Shown here: in pieces, positions 1 through 5,811 of the stretch | Numbering within the stretch: position 1 is the first letter of the stretch | Layout: each line of letters opens with the position of its first letter | NCBI GenBank assembly: GCA_016781225.1 | Contig: JADDQT010000124.1 | Coordinates: 1-5,970 of the forward strand | DNA from: Actinomycetota bacterium | GTDB lineage: Bacteria; Actinomycetota; Acidimicrobiia; Acidimicrobiales; GCA-2861595 | Reading direction: 5' to 3' | DNA: 5,970 nucleotides | Notes under the pieces: model-generated | Told to the model about the DNA's origin: nothing | Seen by the model: only the letters and a program-made list of their open reading frames with translations | The model's database searches: none | Made by a program: the position numbers and the translations under genes

Positions 1-1339
1 CGAGGACCCGGCCCTTCTGCTCGCCCGCCAGCGGGAATCCCGTGCGGTCGCCGAAGCCGTGCTGGCGGGCGACGTTCTGTATCGCCTGGGCGTTCGGGCC
101 GCCGCGAAACCACAGGTCGGCACCGAGGCTGTAGAAGAACACGTCACTGGAGACGGTCAGTGCCTGAGTCACGTTGACCCGCCCATAGCTGATGCTGCCG
201 GCGTTCCTGAAGGTGCAAGTCTCGCCCCGGCAGCTACGGAGGCTGTACTCGCCGGTGTCGAGGACGGTCGTGCCGGGCGTGATCATCCCCGTCTGCAGCG
301 CGGCCAAGGCGGTGAGCAGCTTGAACGTTGACCCTGGCGCGTACTCGCCCTGGATGGCGCGGTTGTTGAGCGGGAACCGGCTCGGGGGAGCCTGGAGGGC
401 CTGGAACAGCTCCGGACGGATGCCGTTGACGAATGCGCCCGGGTCGAAGGTGGGGTTCGACGCCATGGCCAGCACCGAGCCGTCACGGGGATCGAGCACC
501 ACCGCCGCTCCTCCCGTGGCGGCCAGCGGCGGCCCGCCTCCCCGGGGATTCCTCCCCCGTGCCGAGGACAGTCCCTGCTCCAGGGATTCCTCGGCCAACC
601 TCTGGACTTCGAGATCGAGCGTGAGCTGCACGTCGTTGCCCGGAACGGGTGGAGTGGAGCTGAGCGTTCGGATCACCCGGCCCCGGGCGTCCACCTCCAG
701 CTGTATCCGCCCGGGGCGGCCGCGGAGGTTCTCCTCGTAGGCCTGCTCCACTCCCGTCTTGCCGACCTCGTCGCCGAGGCGGTAGCCCTTGTCCTTGCGC
801 GCCGCAAGCTCGCGGTCGTTGATCTCGCCGACGTATCCCAGGACATGGGCGCCGAGTGGCCCGTTCGGGTAGGCCCGCTCGTAGGAGGTGACCACGTCGA
901 CGCCACGGAAGTCCTGGGAGCGCTCTCGCAGGAAGACCACTAGGTCTTCGCTCACGTCCTCGGCCACGGGCACCGGGCGGTAGGGCGTGTAGCGGGGATC
1001 CTCGATGCGCTTGACCAGCTCGGCCTGGGAGATGCCGAGCAGGGGCGCCAGTCGGCCCAGCACCTCGGGCTCCTCCTTGACCTCGAGGCGCTTCACCGTG
1101 ACCGCCTGAGCGATCTTGTTGGCCACGATGGGCCGCCCTCTGCGGTCGAGGATGCGGCCGCGGGGGGCTTCCTCGAACACCTCTCGCACCTGGTTCTGAG
1201 TGGCCAGAGCCTGTAGGTCGCGGGAGTCCATGACCTGGAGGTACCAAAGGCGCGTGAACATGGCCGCGAACAGCGAGAACCCGATCACCCCGACGATCGC
1301 CATGCGCAGGCGCGACGAGTCAGAGACCACGGCGCGCAC
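1..1339 (-). CDS. mrdA: Penicillin-binding protein 2 (class B PBP, elongation transpeptidase), 3' end cut by window
   Basis: Peptidoglycan DD-transpeptidase that cross-links new lateral-wall strands in the Rod complex with RodA and MreBCD. The 446 visible residues show a short basic cytoplasmic N-terminus, one membrane anchor (about 13-29), and the PBP dimer-domain signature APRGRILDRRGRPIVAN (58-74). GKTGVEQAYEENLRG (193-207) follows, typical of the PBP2/PBP3 family. The transpeptidase domain starts near 278 (AAVVLDPRDGSVLAM). The catalytic SxxK is S337-T-F-K340 in APGSTFK, and the second motif is SSD (397-399), the SxD form found in PBP2. The KTG motif would lie beyond the window. A Gly/Pro/Arg-rich linker (259-277) precedes the catalytic domain. 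The start is uncertain. The frame opens just after the mreD stop with no ATG until codon 13; I chose GTG at 1339, and GTG at 1330 is equally possible. Neither has a convincing ribosome binding site, so coupling to mreD is likely. The position after mreD supports PBP2 rather than FtsI. Confidence 0.93.
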   Translation of the reverse strand, partial: MRAVVSDSSRLRMAIVGVIGFSLFAAMFTRLWYLQVMDSRDLQALATQNQVREVFEEAPRGRILDRRGRPIVANKIAQAVTVKRLEVKEEPEVLGRLAPLLGISQAELVKRIEDPRYTPYRPVPVAEDVSEDLVVFLRERSQDFRGVDVVTSYERAYPNGPLGAHVLGYVGEINDRELAARKDKGYRLGDEVGKTGVEQAYEENLRGRPGRIQLEVDARGRVIRTLSSTPPVPGNDVQLTLDLEVQRLAEESLEQGLSSARGRNPRGGGPPLAATGGAAVVLDPRDGSVLAMASNPTFDPGAFVNGIRPELFQALQAPPSRFPLNNRAIQGEYAPGSTFKLLTALAALQTGMITPGTTVLDTGEYSLRSCRGETCTFRNAGSISYGRVNVTQALTVSSDVFFYSLGADLWFRGGPNAQAIQNVARQHGFGDRTGFPLAGEQKGRVL

Positions 1340-1366
1340 TCGACGGGTCCGACGCTTTCGACATGT

Positions 1367-1870
1367 TCAACGGGCGAAGGAGCTCTGGACTCGGTCGGTC
1401 ATGGCCCACGACATGGCCTTGACCATAAGCGGCGCCAGAGCTGCGTTGACGCCACCCACGGCGACGGCGACGAGCAGGAGCACCGGACGCACGAGATGGC
1501 TCTGGCCCACGATGGCTCCGAGGAGGCCGTAGAGCACGATGCCGGCGGAGCTGGCGAAGAAGGCCGTGAGCGGAGGGATCCACCACGTGGAGCGGATCAC
1601 GCTCGACTGCACGGACGCCACGCCGACGGCCACCAGGCTGAAGGCGAGCGCGGACAGCCCGAGGGGAGTCTGCAGGAACAGGTCGGTGAGCAGGCCGCAG
1701 AGGAATGCGATCACCGCGGCCCGGTCCGCTTCTCCCACCATGGCACCGGCGACGGCCATCAGCAGCAGCAGGTGCGGGCCCACGCCCCTCCACCGCAGCG
1801 CCGCGAACAGGGTCTGGTGGAGCACGCAGGTGACCAGCAGCACGAAGAGCACCTTCAGGCGGATCCCCAT
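1367..1870 (-). CDS. mreD: Rod shape-determining membrane protein MreD
   Basis: Small integral membrane component of the Rod (elongasome) complex that works with MreC and MreB to position wall synthesis. With the ATG at 1870 it has 167 residues, the usual MreD size. It is very hydrophobic, with about six membrane segments (roughly 5-24, 31-46, 51-66, 70-88, 97-120, 127-150). The segment AFLCGLLTDLFLQTPLGLSAL is split here as AFLCGLLTDLF (55-65) and LQTPLGLSAL (66-75); it matches the conserved MreD pattern of a Gly-Leu-Leu-x-Asp helix followed by Pro-Leu-Gly. The ATG shares one base with the mreC stop codon (TGATG at 1872-1868), a standard sign of translational coupling. An alternative GTG at 1888 would add six residues and overlap mreC by 19 bases. 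It has a good GAAGG seven bases upstream, so that start cannot be excluded. The stop is TGA at 1369-1367. Identification rests on topology, the motif and operon position. Confidence 0.92.
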   Translation of the reverse strand: MGIRLKVLFVLLVTCVLHQTLFAALRWRGVGPHLLLLMAVAGAMVGEADRAAVIAFLCGLLTDLFLQTPLGLSALAFSLVAVGVASVQSSVIRSTWWIPPLTAFFASSAGIVLYGLLGAIVGQSHLVRPVLLLVAVAVGGVNAALAPLMVKAMSWAMTDRVQSSFAR

Positions 1871-2703
1871 CAGGGCTTGGCGCCCCACTGCAGGACCTTC
1901 ACGAAGGTGAGCCGGCGCAAGTCGGCGAAGGGTTCGACGGTCACCTCCTGCTGGACCCCTTCGGGTGGGACCCTGGCCGTCCTCACCTTGCCGACCGGAA
2001 TCCCTGGGGGGTAGATGCTCTGCTGGAGGCCGCTGGTGACGACGGGCTCCTCGGGAGCCACCTTGGCCGCGGGGTCCACGTTGTCGACCTCCAGAGCGGA
2101 CCGGCTCCCCCGTCCCGACGCCACCCCCACCTCGCCGGAGGCCAGCCGCACGCCCACGTTCGACGTCGGGTTCGATATGAGCACCACCGTGGCTCGTGTA
2201 CGGGAGACGTCGACGACCCGGCCCACCAGGCCCGCTCCGGAGACCACGGGCATTCCCGGTGACACGCCGGACTGGCGGCCGCGGTTTATCTCCACGGTCA
2301 TGTCGAGGCTCGAAGGCGACGCCAGCACTACACGTGCGGCTACGGCGGGGATGTCGGCGGCGAACTCGAGTCGTTGCTGGTCGAGGAGCTCCTGGCGCTC
2401 GCGCTGGGCGTCTGCCACCTGGGCCAACTCGGCCTCACGGGCCGCCAGCTGCTCGCGCAGACGGGTGTTGGCCTCCTCGAGCCGTCCGTAGTGGATGATC
2501 CCCTGCAAGAAGTTCGCCACCGGGCGGACAGCCGAGTCGGTGGCGTCCCGAGCAGGTGCGATCACGTCGCGGGCGGTGTCACGGGCGGAGTCGACCACGC
2601 CCAGCCCTCCGGTGCGCTCGTCCAGCGTGAGCAGGGTGACGGCAGTCAGTACCAGCAGCAGCAGTACGAACCGGGGGCTGGCAGAACGGCGATAGACGGC
2701 CAC
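1870..2703 (-). CDS. mreC: Rod shape-determining protein MreC
   Basis: Bitopic scaffold of the Rod complex. Its extracytoplasmic domain self-associates and binds PBP2, linking the MreB filament to the transpeptidase. The 277 residues are a normal length. Layout: basic N-terminus (MAVYRRSASPR), one membrane segment (about 12-27), an amphipathic linker, and a heptad-like coiled coil (about 73-112, rich in Leu, Glu, Arg, Gln). The two-barrel beta domain follows (about 120-275). Family hallmarks are GMPVVSGAGLVGRVVDVS (150-167), VVTSGLQQSIYPPGIPVG (221-238) and the C-terminal VEPFADLRRLTFVKVL (256-271). The start is GTG, with a GAGGT ribosome binding site (2716-2712) eight bases upstream. Both lie in the 3' arm of a long inverted repeat that fills the gap to mreB, so translation may depend on RNA folding. 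The stop overlaps the mreD ATG by one base. Confidence 0.96.
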   Translation of the reverse strand: MAVYRRSASPRFVLLLLVLTAVTLLTLDERTGGLGVVDSARDTARDVIAPARDATDSAVRPVANFLQGIIHYGRLEEANTRLREQLAAREAELAQVADAQRERQELLDQQRLEFAADIPAVAARVVLASPSSLDMTVEINRGRQSGVSPGMPVVSGAGLVGRVVDVSRTRATVVLISNPTSNVGVRLASGEVGVASGRGSRSALEVDNVDPAAKVAPEEPVVTSGLQQSIYPPGIPVGKVRTARVPPEGVQQEVTVEPFADLRRLTFVKVLQWGAKP

Positions 2704-2711
2704 TCGTGCAG

Positions 2712-2716
2712 ACCTC
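2712..2716 (-). promoter_or_regulatory. mreC ribosome binding site (GAGGT)
   Basis: GAGGT on the minus strand, eight bases before the GTG start of mreC. It supports that start despite the non-ATG codon. In the predicted fold of the surrounding inverted repeat, four of its five bases fall in the internal loop while the start codon is base-paired. Confidence 0.7.
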
Positions 2717-2731
2717 GGAACTACCGGGCAT

Positions 2732-2748
2732 GTTCGCCGAAGGCGAAC
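2732..2748. promoter_or_regulatory. Small hairpin competing with the long mreB-mreC stem
   Basis: GTTCGCC and GGCGAAC form a perfect 7-bp inverted repeat around three bases. It lies at the edge of the 40-base loop, and its bases 2732-2736 also belong to the long stem. Forming one would cost five pairs of the other. This arrangement could allow alternative folds. No function is shown. Confidence 0.5.
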
Positions 2749-2823
2749 GACCTAGTCACCAGGAAATCGAGAAAGACGAACATGCCCGGTAGTTCCGCAT
2801 GGCTGCACGAGCGTGGCCTCGAG

Positions 2824-3864
2824 CTATCGGTCGCTCGAGGAGATGAGCACGTTCTTCAGGGCGTCGAAGTGCTCGAGGCACTGCCCGCTGCCGACGGCCA
2901 CGGCGTGAAGCGGGTTGTTGGCGACGACGATGGGCATCCCCGTCTCGGCCTCGAGCCTGGCGTCGATGCCGTGCAGCAGCCCACCGCCTCCGGTGACGAT
3001 GATCCCCTGCTCCATGATGTCGGCGGCCAGCTCGGGAGGCGTCTTGTCGAGGGTGACCTTCACGGCGTCGACGATGGCCGACACGGGTTCCTCGATGGCG
3101 TCTCGAATCTCCTCGGTAGTGGTGACGATGGTCCTGGGCAGCCCGGTGATGAGGTCCCGGCCCCTGATCTCGGCGTGCAGCTCCTCCTGGAGGGGGAAGG
3201 CCGATCCGAGCGCGATCTTGATCTCCTCGGAGGTGCGGTCCCCGAGAGCAAGGCTGTACTCCTTCTTGATGAACTGGATGATCGCCTCGTCCAGCTCGTC
3301 CCCGCCGATGCGGATGGACTGGCTGGTGACGATCCCGCCCAGAGAGATGACGGCCACCTCGGTGGTTCCACCGCCGATGTCGACCACCATGTTTCCGGTT
3401 GGCTCGTAGACCGGCAGGCCGGCGCCGATGGCGGCGGCCATGGGCTCCTCGATGATGAACGCCGGCTTGCGGGCGCCGGCGAACTCGGCCGCCTCCTGTA
3501 CCGCCCGCTGCTCCACGCCGGTGACACCGGACGGCACGCAGATCACCATGCGGGGCTTGGCGTAGCGACGCTTCCCCTGAACCTTCTCGATGAAGTAGCG
3601 CAGCATCTTCTCGCAGATGTCGAAGTTGGCGATGACGCCGTCCTTCAGAGGGCGGATGGCGTGGATGTGGCTGGGGGTCCGCCCGATCATGCGTTTGGCC
3701 GCCGTGCCGACCGACAGGGGCCTGCCGTCGCGCACGTTCACCGCGACCACCGAAGGCTCGTTGAGGACGATCCCCCGCCCGCGCACGTACACCAGGGTGT
3801 TCGCCGTCCCCAAATCGACGGCCATGTCCCGGCCAAGCACCGAGGCGAAGATTCTTTCCGACAC
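2824..3864 (-). CDS. mreB: Rod shape-determining protein MreB (bacterial actin)
   Basis: ATP-binding actin homologue that forms membrane-attached filaments and guides the Rod complex around the cell. At 346 residues it is full length. The actin-fold motifs are in order: phosphate-1 loop DLGTANTLVYV (17-27), GIVLNEPSVVAV (31-42), PSGVTGVEQRAV (111-122), and EEPMAAAIGAGLPV (139-152). The phosphate-2 loop is DIGGGTTEVAVISLGG (162-177), followed by RIGGDELDEAI (185-195) and the adenosine motif VTGGGGLLHGID (290-301). No key residue appears missing. The start is GTG, with GGGGGA (3876-3871) six bases upstream. The N-terminal SERIFASVLG could be a short amphipathic membrane-binding helix, which is an inference. 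The 88-bp gap to ndk (3865-3952) is very GC-rich, with short palindromes such as GGGGCCCC, and no promoter I can defend. The gene is followed at once by the long inverted repeat before mreC. Confidence 0.98.
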   Translation of the reverse strand: MSERIFASVLGRDMAVDLGTANTLVYVRGRGIVLNEPSVVAVNVRDGRPLSVGTAAKRMIGRTPSHIHAIRPLKDGVIANFDICEKMLRYFIEKVQGKRRYAKPRMVICVPSGVTGVEQRAVQEAAEFAGARKPAFIIEEPMAAAIGAGLPVYEPTGNMVVDIGGGTTEVAVISLGGIVTSQSIRIGGDELDEAIIQFIKKEYSLALGDRTSEEIKIALGSAFPLQEELHAEIRGRDLITGLPRTIVTTTEEIRDAIEEPVSAIVDAVKVTLDKTPPELAADIMEQGIIVTGGGGLLHGIDARLEAETGMPIVVANNPLHAVAVGSGQCLEHFDALKNVLISSSDR

Positions 3865-3870
3865 GCGACG

Positions 3871-3894
3871 TCCCCCGGTCGCTGGAGATCGGGG
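3871..3894 (-). promoter_or_regulatory. mreB ribosome binding site within a possible leader hairpin
   Basis: GGGGGA (3876-3871) lies six bases before the GTG start of mreB and fixes that start. In the transcript, CCCCGATC (3894-3887) can pair with GACCGGGG (3880-3873) around a six-base loop. That gives seven pairs and one A-C mismatch, and buries most of the binding site. Stems this short arise often by chance in GC-rich DNA, so the site is firmer than the hairpin. Confidence 0.4.
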
Positions 3895-3952
3895 CCCCAG
3901 GCTACGGGCCGAAGGGCCGGGGCGCCAGCCGCAACCTCAACCTCGGCCTCTA

Positions 3953-4402
3953 CTAGGCGTCGAGACTCGCCGGGAGATCCGGGAAGAGCACCGAGATCTC
4001 GCGGGTGGCGGCCTCGGCGCTGTCGGAGCCGTGCACCAGGTTCTCCGTGGTCGCCAGCCCCAGGTCACCCCGGATCGTACCGGGCGCGGCCTGACGCGGG
4101 TTGGTGGCGCCGATGAGCGTGCGCACCACCTTCCACGTCTCGTCCGAGCCCTCTCCCGTCCCGCCCTCCGGCTCGTCCACCACCAGCGCCATGGCCGGCG
4201 AGCGGGTGACGAAGGCCACCAGCTCGGAGAAGAAGGGCTTGTCCCGATGCACGTCGTAGAGGCGGCCAGCGGTCTGCTCGTCGAGCAGCCGGAGCTCGGC
4301 GGCCACCAGGCGCAGGCCCTTGGCCTCCAGGCGGCGCACGATCTCGCCGACCAGGCCACGCTCCACGCCGTCGGGCTTCACCATGACGAGGGTTCGACTC
4401 AC
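3953..4402 (-). CDS. ndk: Nucleoside-diphosphate kinase
   Basis: Cytosolic enzyme that moves the gamma-phosphate of ATP onto other nucleoside diphosphates through a phosphohistidine, balancing NTP and dNTP pools. The 149 residues are slightly longer than the usual 135-142. Active-site positions of the family are present: K9 in TLVMVKPDGV, Y49, R94, T100 in GATNP, R111 in GTIRGDLG, N121, and catalytic H124 in NLVHGSDS (121-128). The extra length is a Gly/Glu-rich loop at about 78-87 (PEGGTGEGSD), between the strand SPAMALVVDE and the helix WKVVRTLIG. The start is GTG, with AGGGT (4415-4411) eight bases upstream. The frame stays open further upstream into folC, but that stretch is out-of-frame folC sequence with no NDK similarity. 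The 22-bp gap to folC holds a hairpin that includes this binding site, so its translation may be coupled to folC. Confidence 0.97.
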   Translation of the reverse strand: MSRTLVMVKPDGVERGLVGEIVRRLEAKGLRLVAAELRLLDEQTAGRLYDVHRDKPFFSELVAFVTRSPAMALVVDEPEGGTGEGSDETWKVVRTLIGATNPRQAAPGTIRGDLGLATTENLVHGSDSAEAATREISVLFPDLPASLDA

Positions 4403-4407
4403 GGCTG

Positions 4408-4428
4408 GTGACCCTAACCGAGGGTCAC
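4408..4428 (-). promoter_or_regulatory. Hairpin joining the folC stop codon and the ndk ribosome binding site
   Basis: A perfect 8-bp inverted repeat: GTGACCCT (4428-4421 on the minus strand) and AGGGTCAC (4415-4408), with a five-base loop. The folC TGA (4427-4425) lies in the 5' arm and the ndk AGGGT binding site in the 3' arm. A ribosome ending folC would open the stem and expose the ndk site, the usual logic of translational coupling. A terminator is unlikely because no T-run follows and ndk begins six bases later. The repeat is seen directly; the role is inferred. Confidence 0.55.
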
Positions 4429-5726
4429 GAGGTGGAAGACACGAGCCTGTCCCGAGCCGCCCCCACGACGTACAGCGAGCCGGTGACGAACACGAGGTCG
4501 TCGCTGTGCGCCAGGCCCATGGCGCGCTCGACGGCGTCGTCCACGGTGTCCGCCGTGACGGCGTGGTGTCCCAAGGCCCGGGCGGCATCGGCCACCTCGG
4601 CGGCCGGAAGTGCCCGGGGAGACGGTGGCGGGCAGGCGACGACCGCTCGGGTGTGGGGCCCGGCGAGGGCGCCTAGCATCTCCCCCGCGTCGCGCCCCCG
4701 CAGCAGGCCGATGACGATCACCCTGTCCCGGGTGGCGGAGAACTCGGAGGCGAGCGTCGTGGCGGCCGCCTCGGCCCCGGCGGGGTTGTGTGCTCCGTCG
4801 AGGATCACGAGCGGACGCCGTGACACCACCTCCATGCGCCCGGGAACTCGCACTCCCCCGAAGGCCTCCTCCACCACCCCCGCAGAGAGAGGCGCCCCGA
4901 AGAAGGTCTCTGCGGCGGTGAGCGCCACCGCGGCGTTGTCTCCTTGATGGGAGCCGTGCAGCGGGAGGTAGACCTCCGGGTAGGACGACCCCGGAGTGCG
5001 CAGCTCGACGAGGCGACCGCCATGGGCCGGCTCGTTGTCCTCGCATCCGAAGTCGACCCCTCGCTCCCACACCGCCGCGGCGCCGGCATGGCGGAAGACG
5101 GGTGCAAGGGTGGCATCGTCCTCTCCCAGGACCAGACGGCTGGTCGCCTTTACGATCCCCGCCTTCTCCCAGGCGATGTCGGCCAGCGTGGGGCCCAGGA
5201 TCTCGGCGTGGTCCAGGCTCACGTTGGTCACCACGGCCACGTCGGCGTCGGCCACGTTGGTGGCGTCCCACCGCCCACCGAGGCCCACCTCCACGACGGC
5301 CACGTCCACGGCGACGTCGGCGAACCATCGGTAGGCGGCCGCGGTGAGAACCTCGAAGCGCGTGGGAGGCGCGGCCATGAGCTCCTCCAGGCGAATTACC
5401 CCCTCCAGCACCTCCGTGAGGGCATCGTCGGAGATCGGCTCCTCGTTCCACGTCAGTCGTTCGTTCACGCCCTGCAGGTCAGGGCTGGTGTAGGTGCCGA
5501 CGGAGAGCCCGCGGGCCACCAGGAGGGCGGTGATCATCCGCGCCGTGGACCCCTTGCCGTTGGTGCCGGTCAGGTGGATGACCGGGTAGCTGCGCTGGGG
5601 GTCGCCCATGAGGCCGACCAGCTGGGCGACACGCTCCAGGGTGGGCGGAGTGGCAACCGTGAGGCTCGACTCGAGGTTGAGGTGCGTGTCGAGGGCGGCG
5701 ATCGCCCGGGCGTGGGACCAGCTCAC
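4425..5726 (-). CDS. folC: Bifunctional dihydrofolate synthase / folylpolyglutamate synthase
   Basis: Mur-ligase-family enzyme of the cytosol that joins L-glutamate to dihydropteroate and then extends the polyglutamate tail of folates, using ATP. The 433 residues are typical. Motifs in order: N-terminal ALDTHLNLES (11-20), P-loop HLTGTNGKGSTA (51-62), SPDLQGVNERL (81-91), and VEVGLGGRWDATN (145-157). The FolC signature NVSLDHAEILG (168-178) continues as DIAWEKAGIVK (183-193). HGSHQGDNAAVAL (257-269), LDGAHNPAG (309-317) and the C-terminal FVTGSLYVVG (413-422) complete the family pattern. The GTG start is effectively forced, because an in-frame TAG lies nine bases upstream (5738-5736). There is no clear ribosome binding site. 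Whether both activities exist cannot be read from sequence, but the lone FolC of most bacteria does both. The stop lies in the hairpin before ndk. Confidence 0.97.
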   Translation of the reverse strand: MSWSHARAIAALDTHLNLESSLTVATPPTLERVAQLVGLMGDPQRSYPVIHLTGTNGKGSTARMITALLVARGLSVGTYTSPDLQGVNERLTWNEEPISDDALTEVLEGVIRLEELMAAPPTRFEVLTAAAYRWFADVAVDVAVVEVGLGGRWDATNVADADVAVVTNVSLDHAEILGPTLADIAWEKAGIVKATSRLVLGEDDATLAPVFRHAGAAAVWERGVDFGCEDNEPAHGGRLVELRTPGSSYPEVYLPLHGSHQGDNAAVALTAAETFFGAPLSAGVVEEAFGGVRVPGRMEVVSRRPLVILDGAHNPAGAEAAATTLASEFSATRDRVIVIGLLRGRDAGEMLGALAGPHTRAVVACPPPSPRALPAAEVADAARALGHHAVTADTVDDAVERAMGLAHSDDLVFVTGSLYVVGAARDRLVSSTS

Positions 5727-5775
5727 GGCGGCGTTCTACGGGTGCTACGACTGCCAGGACCGGATACGAGCCGAG

Positions 5776-5795
5776 CGGGCGCGGTCCCGCGCCCG
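5776..5795 (-). terminator. Possible terminator hairpin between the upstream gene and folC
   Basis: A GC-only stem of eight pairs (5776-5783 with 5788-5795) and a four-base loop lies 16 bases past the stop codon of the upstream gene and 49 bases before folC. The following minus-strand sequence has no T-run, so it is not a classical Rho-independent terminator. Such U-poor hairpins are proposed as terminators in high-GC bacteria. It could equally be a chance palindrome. I found no convincing promoter in the rest of this 85-bp gap. Confidence 0.35.
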
Positions 5796-5811
5796 GCTTC
5801 AGGCGTGTGGG

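Larger units (their letters stand above)
2698..2818. repeat. Long imperfect inverted repeat spanning the mreB-mreC junction and the mreC start codon
   Basis: The core is a perfect 21-bp inverted repeat (2716-2736 against 2777-2797). Outward lies an internal loop of 4 bases (2712-2715) against 5 (2798-2802). Next are 8 bp (TCGTGCAG at 2704-2711 with CTGCACGA at 2803-2810), a two-base bulge (2811-2812) and 6 bp (GGCCAC at 2698-2703 with GTGGCC at 2813-2818). That gives 35 pairs around a 40-base loop (2737-2776). In the minus-strand transcript it starts five bases after the mreB stop codon and ends in the second codon of mreC. The mreC start codon is paired and its ribosome binding site lies in the internal loop. 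No T-run follows, so it does not look like a simple terminator. I see no target duplication or transposase. A role in attenuation, transcript processing or start-site masking is inferred. Confidence 0.9.

Noticed and set aside
483..1247. A minus-strand frame of 254 codons within mrdA.
   Set aside because: It is an Arg/Pro/Gly-rich out-of-frame reading; the mrdA frame carries all the PBP2 motifs across the same region.
2698..2818. The long inverted repeat as a transposon remnant or MITE.
   Set aside because: Flanks (2690-2697 and 2819-2826) show no target duplication, there is no transposase, and the element includes a functional gene start. A search of the genome for copies would be needed to revive this idea.
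3865..3952. A promoter for mreB between ndk and mreB.
   Set aside because: TTGCGG and TAGCCT are present on the minus strand, but their spacing of 24 bases is too long for a standard sigma-70-type promoter.
2374..4116. A plus-strand open frame of 580 codons antisense to mreC and mreB.
   Set aside because: It runs opposite two unmistakable genes and across their gap, has no recognisable domain, and its length is explained by scarce stop codons in the antisense of GC-rich coding DNA.
4403..4588. A 62-residue N-terminal extension of Ndk reaching into folC.
   Set aside because: The added residues are low-complexity out-of-frame folC sequence. Ndk homology begins at SRTLVMVKPDG, right after the GTG at 4402.
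4414..5451. A minus-strand frame of 345 codons overlapping folC.
   Set aside because: It is an off-frame reading of folC, made mostly of Arg and Gly, and lacks any family motif.
5727..5811. A promoter for folC in the upstream gap.
   Set aside because: TAGCAC and TAGAAC resemble -10 boxes weakly, but no -35 partner sits at a plausible distance.
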